Virus record (IMG/VR): IMGVR_UViG_3300046804_001330
Location: 1 to 24,877 of that record
Strand: one strand, 5' to 3'
DNA length: 24,877 nucleotides
DNA from: a virus
The notes beneath the pieces are model-generated. The model had not been told where the DNA came from. It searched no databases and was given only the letters and a program-made list of their open reading frames with translations. Shown piece by piece: positions 7,325-13,995 of the stretch. Position 1 is the stretch's first letter. Every line of letters begins with the position of its first letter. The translations under genes and the position numbers were made by a program.

Positions 7325-8077
7325 TTATCTAAAAAGAATTTTGGTTGCATTCCCAGAAGTGCTGTCTTTAAACTGTACTCTGACCTTAGGATGAAAACCT
7401 TCTACAGTATAGTAATATGTTCCTGTAGCACTGTCATGTGTGTTTGGACTATCAATGTCATACCAATCAGTATCGAGCATAGTTGTACCCTGGAACTGAA
7501 TGTCACCTGAGTAGTTATCTAGGTAAACTTGGAATGTCAATAAAGGATTTCCCCTAGAATTGAACTGTCCACTGTAGTAAGTTACAGGAGCAAAGTGAAT
7601 AGCTTCTCTGTGGTCTTCAATAGTCAACGTGTCACTAGTAACATGTTTTGGTCTTACGCTATCAACAATCTCAATCTTTCCTTTTGCCCCGCTGTTACTA
7701 TCAACAAACACCGGAATGTTGAATGTACCATCAGGAATCTCAATAGAGTAAAATCCATTCTGTGCTAGGATATCATCCAAGTCATTCTCACGTAATTGCA
7801 ACTCTGCGAGACCAGTTAAAGGCAAAACTGGAACTAAGCTAGTTTTGATTAACTCGACAGTTCCATCAGTGCTCATAATTCTGCACGTGATTTCTTTATC
7901 TGTAATGTCTACAGCTTTTTGGTCTTGATTGATAAACTTGAACTGAATCTTGTTATCGACCCCTTTGTGTAATGTTAGGTTTTTAGCGTACACGGTTTGA
8001 TATCTCCTAGTGGAATCGCCAAAGTACAACACTACGGTTTGTCTTGGAATGTTAAAATAAACTGATGTTGAGTACAC
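7325..8077 (-). CDS. Virion structural protein, baseplate/tail type
   Basis: This 250-residue protein is beta-rich, with Asp, Thr, Tyr and Gly patterns typical of phage tail accessory proteins. Residues about 30-120 (YAKNLTLHKGVDNKIQFKF, then ITDKEITCRIMSTDG) resemble the N-terminal domain of baseplate upper proteins (BppU type). The C-terminal half has alternating strand patterns (YSGDIQFQGTTMLDTDWYDI, then YYYTVEGFHPKVRVQF) that end in an Ig-like domain. The start is GTG at 8077, fixed by the ribosome site TAGGAG 9 nt upstream. A late promoter lies 19 nt above the start. The exact location in the tail is not shown by the sequence. Confidence 0.7.
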   Translation of the reverse strand: MYSTSVYFNIPRQTVVLYFGDSTRRYQTVYAKNLTLHKGVDNKIQFKFINQDQKAVDITDKEITCRIMSTDGTVELIKTSLVPVLPLTGLAELQLRENDLDDILAQNGFYSIEIPDGTFNIPVFVDSNSGAKGKIEIVDSVRPKHVTSDTLTIEDHREAIHFAPVTYYSGQFNSRGNPLLTFQVYLDNYSGDIQFQGTTMLDTDWYDIDSPNTHDSATGTYYYTVEGFHPKVRVQFKDSTSGNATKILFR

Positions 8078-8095
8078 GAATTGGCTCCTATAATC

Positions 8096-8103
8096 TATTT
8101 ATG
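8096..8103 (-). promoter_or_regulatory. T4-type late promoter box CATAAATA
   Basis: CATAAATA on the minus strand drives the structural gene starting at 8077. It faces away from the plus-strand box at 8130. Confidence 0.6.
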
Positions 8104-8129
8104 ACAAATTATTACGGGTTTTGCCCGAA

Positions 8130-8137
8130 GATAAATA
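8130..8137 (+). promoter_or_regulatory. Plus-strand T4-type late promoter box GATAAATA
   Basis: GATAAATA lies on the plus strand 20 nt before ATG 8158. It is the only late box pointing this way and supports the only plus-strand gene. A 4-bp hairpin CGGG/CCCG lies between it and the opposite late box. Confidence 0.6.
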
Positions 8138-8157
8138 TTCCTAGACTACAAAAAATA

Positions 8158-8538
8158 ATGATTCACAACGAATTCTTTAAAAGATTATCAGAAAACCACC
8201 CGTTCATTACAGTCTGTACATACGCTGGACAAGACTACGTGGGAATAGTTCAAAATAGGGACGATATAGTGACCACTATATACGACTACGGAGCCATCGT
8301 GGGGTCGGATTTGAGGGAGAAATTCCTAGAGCTAGGAGATATATGGTGGTGGGAATCCAACAGATTAGTACCAATCAATATGTTCCTAAAAGAAGAATGG
8401 ATTGTGTTCAAGCCATATCTTAGAACATTCAACAACAAGAGCTTAACGATTATGCATGGTCCAATATGCTCAATGCTTGAACTAAACAAACGAAAGAGTA
8501 AGAGAAAATCAATTACTCTTGTTAAGAGACTCCCGTAA
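8158..8538 (+). CDS. Unknown late protein, the only plus-strand gene
   Basis: This 126-residue protein starts MIHNEFFKRLSENHPFITVC. It contains YAGQDYVGIVQNRDD and a Trp-rich segment (GDIWWWESNRLVPINMFL), then a basic tail (ELNKRKSKRKSITLVKRLP). I recognise no family; the pattern suggests a small beta-barrel-like domain. ATG 8158 is chosen because the late promoter at 8130 would start transcription near 8143, downstream of the earlier ATG at 8065, and because that earlier start would overlap the opposite gene. There is no clear Shine-Dalgarno. Its last 30 nt overlap, tail to tail, the DnaE-like gene on the other strand. Confidence 0.75.
   Translation: MIHNEFFKRLSENHPFITVCTYAGQDYVGIVQNRDDIVTTIYDYGAIVGSDLREKFLELGDIWWWESNRLVPINMFLKEEWIVFKPYLRTFNNKSLTIMHGPICSMLELNKRKSKRKSITLVKRLP
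8484..8520 (-). terminator. Possible terminator between convergent genes
   Basis: AAGAGTAA (8494-8501) pairs with TTACTCTT (8513-8520) around an 11-nt loop. On the minus strand it is followed by the T-rich run TCGTTTGTTT. The loop holds the TGA of the DnaE-like gene. The stem is AT-rich, so this is a modest candidate for ending the long minus-strand operon. Confidence 0.4.
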
Positions 8539-9093
8539 CAAATTCATGTGAACAACAACAAGGTTTGCATAGGCGACACTATGACTTTTCTTAAAATGAT
8601 AGTCATCAGATTCTTTCTCCCACACACTTTTCGCCACATCGACCCATGGGAGTCCAATCAAATGTTTCTTCGCTGGGCGAATTACCGCCAAAAACATAGC
8701 AAGACGAGGAATACTATCTACAGGCTCAGGCATACGCTGAAGGCTGTTATAATGATTAGACAAGTGAATTAGTTGTTCAACTGTATTCTTATCGTTCAAC
8801 ATAGACCAATCAGGGTCTTTCATTAATTCTAATAAATGTTGTTCATCACGCACTTGCTCGTACACGTGAACATTCAAAAAGTCTAGCTTTAAATACCCTC
8901 GTTTTTCAGCCTGCGTGTAATCTAAATTACACATATCGTTTTCACTATCATAAGGTACATCAGTAACATATATACCTGTTGCGTGTTTCCGTATAGGATG
9001 CACATTACGCATAGCCGCGGATGTGTATTTTATGTGGCTTAAAATATTGTCTCTGTTGCCAAAGTCAATGTCTACGTCTGAGTTAAATTTCAT
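8509..9093 (-). CDS. Miniature DnaE-like (Pol III alpha) protein
   Basis: This 194-residue protein lines up piecewise with the catalytic palm of bacterial DnaE. DVDIDFGNRD (residues 6-15) matches the PDFDxDF..RD motif with the first two catalytic Asp. HATGIYVTDVP (37-47) matches HAAGVVI. DYTQAEKRGYLKLDFLNV (58-75) matches the segment with the third catalytic Asp (Asp71). IRPAKKH (138-144) resembles the RPGPM region, and HFKKSHSVAYA (166-176) matches FNKSHAAAYA. The PHP domain, most of the fingers and the C-terminal domains are absent (DnaE is about 1,160 residues), so it is unlikely to work as a normal replicase. It overlaps the exonuclease gene upstream by ATGA. It may be a reduced polymerase, a nucleotide-binding decoy or an inhibitor of host DnaE. 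Confidence 0.7.
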   Translation of the reverse strand: MKFNSDVDIDFGNRDNILSHIKYTSAAMRNVHPIRKHATGIYVTDVPYDSENDMCNLDYTQAEKRGYLKLDFLNVHVYEQVRDEQHLLELMKDPDWSMLNDKNTVEQLIHLSNHYNSLQRMPEPVDSIPRLAMFLAVIRPAKKHLIGLPWVDVAKSVWEKESDDYHFKKSHSVAYANLVVVHMNLLRESLNKSN

Positions 9094-9650
9094 CGGGGTG
9101 CTGCCAATCCTGCTTTCATTAATTTCACGTATGCTTGTTGTACGACAATGGCTTGTCGTTCAGCATCTTCTACTGCTTTGTGACTTGTAACGTGTCCGCC
9201 GTCTTTGAGTTTGACTCCTGTGATTTCCCACAATGTTCTTGTGTCTCGCATTGTCCAGAAAGCCCAGGGGATGGGGTTTGGTTTGTCACTTGTTTGTCTC
9301 CATGCGTGTTCCATGACGACCAAATCGAAGGGAGCGCCATTAGACCAAACAGCACGGCGATTCCAACAAAACTTATATAACGTCTCCATACAATCTTTAA
9401 AAGGGACTCGTCCATTATCTCCCATCGCTTCTTCAATCGCTTCGGGGTTTTGCTCGGACCACCAACGAAGTGTATCATCACTAATTCTCCTATTATATAT
9501 TTCTGTTTGGTCTTCTAATGTAGGGCGCAATTCTAAACGTTCTACGACACCTGAACCTCTAGGATCAAATCGAACCGCACCAATTGTAAGAATAGCACAA
9601 TCAGGTGTTGTATCTAAACTTTCAATGTCAATCATAATATCATTTGCCAT
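9090..9650 (-). CDS. DEDDh 3'-5' exonuclease, Rv2179c-like/DnaQ fold
   Basis: The 186-residue product has a full DEDDh active site: Asp8 and Glu10 in MIDIESLDTTPDCAILTIGA, Asp109 in NGAPFDLVVMEHA, and His157 and Asp162 in SHKAVEDAERQA. WW and IYNRRISDDTLRWW (51-64) are typical of the Rv2179c-like branch, which includes ExoVIII-type and RNase T-like enzymes. It should trim DNA or RNA 3' ends with two metal ions. Its stop overlaps the start of the DnaE-like gene by ATGA, a pairing that recalls alpha and epsilon of Pol III. It overlaps the previous gene by 11 nt. Substrate and partner are inferred. Confidence 0.88.
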   Translation of the reverse strand: MANDIMIDIESLDTTPDCAILTIGAVRFDPRGSGVVERLELRPTLEDQTEIYNRRISDDTLRWWSEQNPEAIEEAMGDNGRVPFKDCMETLYKFCWNRRAVWSNGAPFDLVVMEHAWRQTSDKPNPIPWAFWTMRDTRTLWEITGVKLKDGGHVTSHKAVEDAERQAIVVQQAYVKLMKAGLAAPR

Positions 9651-9846
9651 TTTTGTTACTCGTATAAGGTTGTTCTATTCTAGGTAAACCACAGTCAGCA
9701 CAGTTACATTTTGCGTATGGAGTAGAGAACTCATGTCTCTCGACAACTTCATAGTTTGTCCAACGATGCCAACCTAAACGACAACGCCAAGACTGTATGG
9801 GCTTTAGTCCTGCAACTGTTCGCCAAGTATTTTCTGCTGTGTTCAT
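9640..9846 (-). CDS. Small zinc-binding-like protein with CRLGWHRWT motif
   Basis: The 68-residue product has WRCRLGWHRWTNYEV at residues about 20-34 and CNCADCGLPR near the C-terminus. Cys22, His27 and the Cys-x2-Cys pair could hold a zinc ion. The same layout occurs in the protein at 20341-20574 (WCRLGIHNWT then CGNC), so the two are paralogues 10 kb apart. Function unknown. It starts at ATG 9846, overlapping the upstream stop by 4 nt. Confidence 0.75.
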   Translation of the reverse strand: MNTAENTWRTVAGLKPIQSWRCRLGWHRWTNYEVVERHEFSTPYAKCNCADCGLPRIEQPYTSNKNGK

Positions 9847-10136
9847 CGTACTAACTCCATGACCACTTTTAACTTTTCCAATGCGTCTTTGACTGTAGGG
9901 TCATCTTTCTTCTCGTATACTTCTTCCATGAATCTTCTAAATTGCATTCTATTTGAAGGTGTTCCGTGAAACACAAATGTGTTACCATCTCCAATATATT
10001 CATATCTAGCGTCATCCATGATGATACTAACTTCTGATCCAGCACCGGGAGCTGTATGAAACACAACTGAATCTCCGGACAACATGTAGGCGTATCTTGC
10101 CTGAAGTATTCCGTTTACTACTACTAGTTCATTCAT
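9843..10136 (-). CDS. Unknown small protein of the long operon
   Basis: This 97-residue protein starts MNELVVVNGILQARYAYML. The first 60 residues alternate like beta strands (DSVVFHTAPGAGSEVSIIM, then GDGNTFVFHGTP), and the last 35 form a charged helix. The first part recalls short modules of phage structural proteins, but its place inside the early-type operon argues for another role. I cannot assign a function. It overlaps both neighbours by ATGA. Confidence 0.7.
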   Translation of the reverse strand: MNELVVVNGILQARYAYMLSGDSVVFHTAPGAGSEVSIIMDDARYEYIGDGNTFVFHGTPSNRMQFRRFMEEVYEKKDDPTVKDALEKLKVVMELVR

Positions 10137-10501
10137 TTTTTCAACAAGTACACAATGTACTTCTTCTCCAATCTATCTGTGAATAAATTAACATCATCCA
10201 TGTTGTCAAACACTGCACCGAGAATTTCTCTATGGTCTTTTACATTACCACTACGGCGAATACATTCAATTAAATCCTGTGAGGTTGATGTTGCCAACAA
10301 CGTAGAACTTAACCACAACACATACCCATTAGTTAATACAATACCAACTTCCCAACTCTTAGAATCGTTGGCAATCATTTCAACTAATGTATAGAGTTTT
10401 TCAGAGTAAACATCCAAGCCAGTAATGTGCTTGCTCCAAGTAACTTTGTACTTGCCTTTGATTACTTCTAATTCACAGAGGTCAGTTTTTCCACATTTCA
10501 T
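10133..10501 (-). CDS. Unknown small protein of the long operon
   Basis: The 122-residue product starts MKCGKTDLCELEVIKGKYKVTW. It has strand-like segments up to about residue 80 and a helical C-terminal part ending YIVYLLKK. ATG 10501 is preferred because it overlaps the upstream gene by 20 nt; an earlier ATG at 10585 would lie deep in that gene. It has no LRW ending but keeps a short FTDRLEKKYIVYLLKK tail, which could be a very distant form of the array's C-terminal helix. Function unknown. Confidence 0.65.
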   Translation of the reverse strand: MKCGKTDLCELEVIKGKYKVTWSKHITGLDVYSEKLYTLVEMIANDSKSWEVGIVLTNGYVLWLSSTLLATSTSQDLIECIRRSGNVKDHREILGAVFDNMDDVNLFTDRLEKKYIVYLLKK

Positions 10502-10757
10502 ATGTAAACTTTGCTTTGTCGCCCCATACTTCAATATACAATATACCGCCAGCCATCCAAAAGTCCCATGTACTACCTCGGTCACCTAAGTTTCTACGGC
10601 ACCACTTGATATAATCATTTACATCAATTTTATTGTACTTTAAGTCAATCTGATGAAATAAGTGACCTTTATTGTTAGTCTCACAGTGAGTTTGGTCTAC
10701 TGCTTTCACGATGTTAGTATACGGTGCGAATGTTCCTGTACTGTTTGCTAATGCCAT
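10482..10757 (-). CDS. LRW-tail family, divergent member
   Basis: This 91-residue protein is the last recognisable member of the tandem family on the 3' side of the operon. It keeps YIKWCRRNLGDRGSTWDFW, the family's Trp-Cys-x3-(aromatic/Leu)-Gly-x-aromatic pattern, and an Ile-Glu-Val-Trp strand. The ending is degenerate: AKFTYEMWKN in place of A-x-W-F-x-L-R-W. ATG 10757 is set by the TAATG overlap with the preceding stop, with AAGG upstream. Function unknown. Confidence 0.7.
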   Translation of the reverse strand: MALANSTGTFAPYTNIVKAVDQTHCETNNKGHLFHQIDLKYNKIDVNDYIKWCRRNLGDRGSTWDFWMAGGILYIEVWGDKAKFTYEMWKN

Positions 10758-10975
10758 TATAGATACCTTAAACTGAACCATGTTGCTAGTTCATCTTTAT
10801 AAAACTTAAACATAGTATATCTATTATACACTGCATCGCCCGACCAGTCATTATATTCGGGCTTATGATATTCAAAGTCAAAGTCGGTGCCCTGAATATA
10901 GCCCCTTTTTCGTAGTTCTTTTACAATGTCCATAACTTCATTGGGCATTGCATCCATTAGTTTTACTTCTATCAT
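10757..10975 (-). CDS. LRW-tail family protein
   Basis: The 72-residue product has an N-terminal helix (EVMDIVKELRKRGYI), then FDFEYHKPEYNDW and a strand plus helix ending FKFYKDELATWFSLRYL. The ending is a clear family tail with Arg-Tyr for Arg-Trp. It lacks the central Trp-Cys motif. ATG 10975 overlaps the upstream TGA by 4 nt. Function unknown. Confidence 0.75.
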   Translation of the reverse strand: MIEVKLMDAMPNEVMDIVKELRKRGYIQGTDFDFEYHKPEYNDWSGDAVYNRYTMFKFYKDELATWFSLRYL

Positions 10976-11214
10976 TGCGGGAACATCATTAAGAACCAAC
11001 TAGCATATCTATCATCTTCTAACGTGAGGTTCCAAACTGGTTGATGACCACCGTAGAGTCCGTTATTAGTAGGCACGGTTTCAAGTTCATGTTTAGCAAT
11101 CCAACCCTCTCCACCTACACTATTGTGTATATAATGTAGTCTAGGGCCCACGTTCTTAACGAGCCATAGTTCTTCTTTTGAAGATAAAGGTCCGTCAAGT
11201 TTTATTGTTATCAT
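10972..11214 (-). CDS. LRW-tail family, altered tail
   Basis: The 80-residue product starts MITIKLDGPLSSKEELWLV and ends LTLEDDRYASWFLMMFPQ. The Asp/Tyr-Ala-x-Trp-Phe part of the family tail is kept, but Leu-Arg-Trp has become Met-Met-Phe. ATG 11214 overlaps the previous gene by 20 nt in another frame. Function unknown. Confidence 0.7.
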   Translation of the reverse strand: MITIKLDGPLSSKEELWLVKNVGPRLHYIHNSVGGEGWIAKHELETVPTNNGLYGGHQPVWNLTLEDDRYASWFLMMFPQ

Positions 11215-11503
11215 AAGTCAATAAATCAAATATAGTAGCATATTGAGTTTCTGGTTCCATGTGAAAGCCTGTACCCCATACTACCCATACTTTACGCTTG
11301 TATGCTTTCTCCCAGAAGATTCGTTTACCTGTAACTGTCTTGCGAGGGATGATGGCAAAGTATTCGTGCCATGGGTAGCAATCTGCACCGTCAGTTATTA
11401 TAGTGTATTCCATTGGGTTAAATCCTGCAGGTATGTGCTTTCCAATTCCATTAAAACTCATATTCCATCCAATGCTTCTGCCCCATACGATTTTTATCCC
11501 CAT
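11195..11503 (-). CDS. Unknown aromatic-rich protein inside the array
   Basis: This 102-residue protein is rich in Trp, Tyr, Phe and Gly (MGIKIVWGRSIGWNMSFNG; later KVWVVWGTGFHMEP) and seems to be mostly beta. I do not see the family tail; it ends FDLLTYDNNKT. Its ATG at 11503 lies inside the Arg-Trp codons (AGATGG) of the preceding member, a 10-nt overlap. It may be a very divergent paralogue or an unrelated insertion. Confidence 0.65.
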   Translation of the reverse strand: MGIKIVWGRSIGWNMSFNGIGKHIPAGFNPMEYTIITDGADCYPWHEYFAIIPRKTVTGKRIFWEKAYKRKVWVVWGTGFHMEPETQYATIFDLLTYDNNKT

Positions 11504-11841
11504 CTTAATGTCATCCAAGTCATTAATTCTTCGTTTACTAAAAATCGTGTCATACCAAAATGACAACCGTCTGTTTCATCAGCATACTTCCACAAATGTG
11601 GAGGTTGTTCAAGTACCCATAGTTCAACGCTTGGTCTAACATCAATTGCTATACAGTTATGTGAGTATAACACAGTTTCGTTTTGATTCTCAATGATTAG
11701 GTAAGGCTTGAACCCGACTTGCCCGTTTTCTACTTTGAAGGGGCTAAACGGGTCACCGGGCTTTGTTAACTTTTCAGTAGCTTGTTCTTGAACCTTGCCA
11801 CCGAATATCTTTAACACGTTGTTTATCTTTTCTAATATCAT
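11494..11841 (-). CDS. LRW-tail family protein, long member
   Basis: The 115-residue product has an N-terminal helix and linker (MILEKINNVLKIFGGK, then about 20 polar residues). A domain follows with ELWVLEQPPHLWKYADE and the tail FLVNEELMTWMTLRWG. ATG 11841 overlaps the upstream TGA by 4 nt; GAGATGG provides the ribosome site. Function unknown. Confidence 0.75.
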   Translation of the reverse strand: MILEKINNVLKIFGGKVQEQATEKLTKPGDPFSPFKVENGQVGFKPYLIIENQNETVLYSHNCIAIDVRPSVELWVLEQPPHLWKYADETDGCHFGMTRFLVNEELMTWMTLRWG

Positions 11842-12107
11842 GTCCATCTCAATAGAAACGCCGTAAGGAACTCATCCTTGCATAGCATGAGTTCTCCGAA
11901 TGTAGTATTATCAACCCAGTAGCTATCTTCGATATCTTCTCTATAACCACTTTTGCCGAAAGTTTTATAACACCAATCTTGAATCTCTGCACCATCTACT
12001 TCCCCTTTGCCTTTCCAACTGACAGTAGTTATATTGCGTTTGCTACCGTGATAGTGTTCGGTCCAATATCTAAAACTACCTAGCTCTTGTATTTTCTTCT
12101 CACTCAT
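11838..12107 (-). CDS. LRW-tail family protein
   Basis: The 89-residue product (MSEKKIQELGSFRYWTEHYHG...) carries the family's central motif IQDWCYKTFGKSGY and a strand ending in ELMLCKDEFLTAFLLRWT. Trp-Cys-x3-Phe-Gly followed by an aromatic is typical of the array. The start is uncertain: ATG 12107 is preferred, while ATG 12122 would extend it by five residues. Function unknown. Confidence 0.75.
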   Translation of the reverse strand: MSEKKIQELGSFRYWTEHYHGSKRNITTVSWKGKGEVDGAEIQDWCYKTFGKSGYREDIEDSYWVDNTTFGELMLCKDEFLTAFLLRWT

Positions 12108-12345
12108 TTGGCATGTTCCCATATCTTAAAAGAAAGTTAATGTATTTTTCTTCATCATACACAGTTGCACCGTGAATTATCACATGAGTATCAAAGGCAG
12201 CAAAGTCTACTTTTATTCCAAACTCATCTTTACAGTACACATCATAGTGCTGATATTTTTTTGCTAGTTGTGATTTGACCTTTTTCCACTCTCGTGCGGA
12301 TCGTTCAATCATCTCAACTAACTCTGCCGTTGCTTCTAATTTCAT
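12100..12345 (-). CDS. LRW-tail family protein with helical N-terminus
   Basis: The 81-residue product has a charged helix (residues 1-30), then YDVYCKDEFGIKVDFAAF, a variant of the Cys-x3-Phe-Gly motif, and the tail VYDEEKYINFLLRYGNMPNE. The tail extends seven residues past Leu-Arg-Tyr, and the next start is placed within this extension. ATG 12345 overlaps the upstream TGA by 4 nt. Function unknown. Confidence 0.75.
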   Translation of the reverse strand: MKLEATAELVEMIERSAREWKKVKSQLAKKYQHYDVYCKDEFGIKVDFAAFDTHVIIHGATVYDEEKYINFLLRYGNMPNE

Positions 12346-12590
12346 TGCCATTTTAGTACGAACCATTCTAAATCTTTCTTTTCTCTAAACCAAAATCTTG
12401 CTGAGTTAGCATACCATCGTTGACTTGGTTCGAATGCTCCCTTTGATTCACCGTATGTTTCTGTGCACCAGTTCTCCATATGACTCCATGTAATAATACC
12501 ACCCCAATCATCGTCTAAGTTCCAAGTAATAACTTTAGGTTCTACTGTGTAATATCGTGCCCCAAACACACGACCTTCATCTATCTTCAT
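12342..12590 (-). CDS. LRW-tail family protein
   Basis: The 82-residue product shows the full family pattern: MENWCTETYGESKGAF, then FEPSQRWYANSARFWFRE and the tail KKDLEWFVLKWQ. Seven Trp in 82 residues is very high. ATG 12590 makes an ATGA overlap; ATG 12596, two codons earlier, is an alternative. Function unknown. Confidence 0.8.
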   Translation of the reverse strand: MKIDEGRVFGARYYTVEPKVITWNLDDDWGGIITWSHMENWCTETYGESKGAFEPSQRWYANSARFWFREKKDLEWFVLKWQ

Positions 12591-12850
12591 GTCCATCGTA
12601 AAATAAACCACTCAGCATCTTGTTTGTTTTCAAACAAGTAGTCACTGCCCAATCTACGATACTTCCCCTTACAAGTATCACTCAACCAAAATTGAATATC
12701 AACTGCTTGCTCTCCGTTCTTAAAATAAAACTGCACAGGCGTCCAACCGGTTTCAATTAGCATAGAGGACATGATGCCATCATCAATCTCTTTGGCAATT
12801 TGTTTGCCAATCTCATCAAACATTTCTTCTTCTAAAGTTTTTACTGCCAT
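12587..12850 (-). CDS. LRW-tail family protein
   Basis: The 87-residue product has an acidic N-terminal helix (KTLEEEMFDEIGKQIAKEID), a middle strand region, FWLSDTCKGKYRRLGSDYLF and the tail ENKQDAEWFILRWT. ATG 12850 lies inside the AGATGG codons of the preceding gene (10-nt overlap). ATG 12823, with a better AGAAGAAG ribosome site, is a shorter alternative. Function unknown. Confidence 0.78.
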   Translation of the reverse strand: MAVKTLEEEMFDEIGKQIAKEIDDGIMSSMLIETGWTPVQFYFKNGEQAVDIQFWLSDTCKGKYRRLGSDYLFENKQDAEWFILRWT

Positions 12851-13284
12851 CTTAGTTTAAACCACGCTAAATCTTTTTCATTTTTGAAGGCGAAGAATAA
12901 TACATCATGTCCGCCTACATCGTTCATACTGAATTCTTCTATTTCACACCATATCATTGTATCATCATATTCGTTATGAATCAAGCCTCTTTCCCTGATT
13001 ACTCTATGAATATCCCATCTAGATTTGTCCGAACAATTCTTTTCACACCATTCACTTGCTTGTCTTACCCAAGCTACCCAATTTGAGATTCCCGGTGGCA
13101 CACGCTCAAAATAACATAGATATGGATAGCCATGATAATATTGCTTAATCAAGGTAGCAGGATATATCACATCATGGTCATTTTGTAAATTATATTGTTT
13201 CCATGATGTGACTCTGTGCTTCTTTAGAAAGCGTTGATTCTTTTTAAGTCTAATGTAGGCTTTGATTCTTCTAAGTAATTTCAT
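12841..13284 (-). CDS. LRW-tail family protein, long basic member
   Basis: At 147 residues this is the longest member. A basic N-terminal extension (MKLLRRIKAYIRLKKNQRFL) precedes a Tyr-rich region (QYYHGYPYLCYFERV), the motif ASEWCEKNCSDKSRW, and the tail FAFKNEKDLAWFKLRWQ. The basic helix could bind nucleic acid or a membrane surface. Start and stop overlap the neighbours by 4 and 10 nt. Function unknown. Confidence 0.78.
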   Translation of the reverse strand: MKLLRRIKAYIRLKKNQRFLKKHRVTSWKQYNLQNDHDVIYPATLIKQYYHGYPYLCYFERVPPGISNWVAWVRQASEWCEKNCSDKSRWDIHRVIRERGLIHNEYDDTMIWCEIEEFSMNDVGGHDVLFFAFKNEKDLAWFKLRWQ

Positions 13285-13511
13285 TTGTGTTTAAGTAGTA
13301 ACCACGCATACTTACCTTCGTCTAAAATTTCAAAAGTACCATCAATCTTACCATCACGATGGATCCACATTTTTATTCCATATTGTTCTTGTACATACTT
13401 GTCAAATGAATCTGTAAAGCCAGTGTATGACGGTTCATAGTAACCAGTATACTGCTTATCGTATTCTGTTTTAAGAATTCTTAATAAGTGCCAGTAATCA
13501 TACTTGTTCAT
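13281..13511 (-). CDS. LRW-tail family protein, altered tail
   Basis: The 76-residue product is Tyr-rich at the start (YDYWHLLRILKTEYDKQYTGYY). It has FDKYVQEQYGIKMWIHRDG in place of the Trp-Cys motif and the tail EILDEGKYAWLLLKHK, where Leu-Arg-Trp has become Leu-Lys-His. ATGA overlaps lie at both ends. Function unknown. Confidence 0.75.
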   Translation of the reverse strand: MNKYDYWHLLRILKTEYDKQYTGYYEPSYTGFTDSFDKYVQEQYGIKMWIHRDGKIDGTFEILDEGKYAWLLLKHK

Positions 13512-13786
13512 CGGTACTCTTTCATAGTGGTTTCTTCATACTCACCTGCGAATGCGATTCTGAATACTTTAGCAGCTTCACTGTGTTCAAATTGTATGAT
13601 ATCATAGTCTAGTGGATAATCCATTTTGCTGTACACTGAACGCCATTCAACATGAAAACGACTGAATGGACCTTTCTCAGGATATCGTTGTGCCCACTCG
13701 TACATTTCAGTAGTACAAGGTTTTACTTTGAATCTGTATATAAAGACTGGGCGATTGTTTCCTCCGCCACCGTAAAAGTATTCCAT
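13508..13786 (-). CDS. Probable divergent LRW-tail family protein
   Basis: The 92-residue product starts MEYFYGGGGNNRPVF. It has MYEWAQRYPEKGPFSRFHVEW, which matches the aromatic-x3-aromatic-x-Gly core, and IIQFEHSEAAKVFRIAFAG, which matches the strand plus helix of the family tail with Arg-Ile-Ala-Phe for Leu-Arg-Trp. A 13-residue polar extension follows. The TAATG overlap sets the start, with GAGGTTC as ribosome site. Function unknown. Confidence 0.7.
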   Translation of the reverse strand: MEYFYGGGGNNRPVFIYRFKVKPCTTEMYEWAQRYPEKGPFSRFHVEWRSVYSKMDYPLDYDIIQFEHSEAAKVFRIAFAGEYEETTMKEYR

Positions 13787-13995
13787 TATGAGAACCTCAG
13801 CGAAAACCAAGTAGCATCTCTACTATCTTCAAACTCAATAAACTTTTCTGTTAGATAGCCAGGACTATGATAATATTTGCCCTTGCAGTTCTCTTCCAAC
13901 CACTGGTTTACTATGTAATCCTTGTAGCTTACTTGCCACTGTGCTCGGATCCCATCTGTAGTGCGACTGTAAACAACCTTATATAGAGTATTCAT
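13786..13995 (-). CDS. LRW-tail family protein
   Basis: The 69-residue product has a basic strand region (LYKVVYSRTTDGIRAQWQVSY), YIVNQWLEENCKGKYYHSPGY, and the tail IEFEDSRDATWFSLRFS. The Cys sits six residues after the Trp here. ATG 13995 overlaps the upstream TGA by 4 nt. The upstream tail is coded AAA TGG, so no Shine-Dalgarno is present and translation probably depends on coupling. Function unknown. Confidence 0.78.
   Translation of the reverse strand: MNTLYKVVYSRTTDGIRAQWQVSYKDYIVNQWLEENCKGKYYHSPGYLTEKFIEFEDSRDATWFSLRFS

Noticed and set aside
9205-9687. A 160-codon plus-strand open frame
   Set aside because: It is antisense to the DEDDh exonuclease, which has a complete active site and overlapping neighbours.
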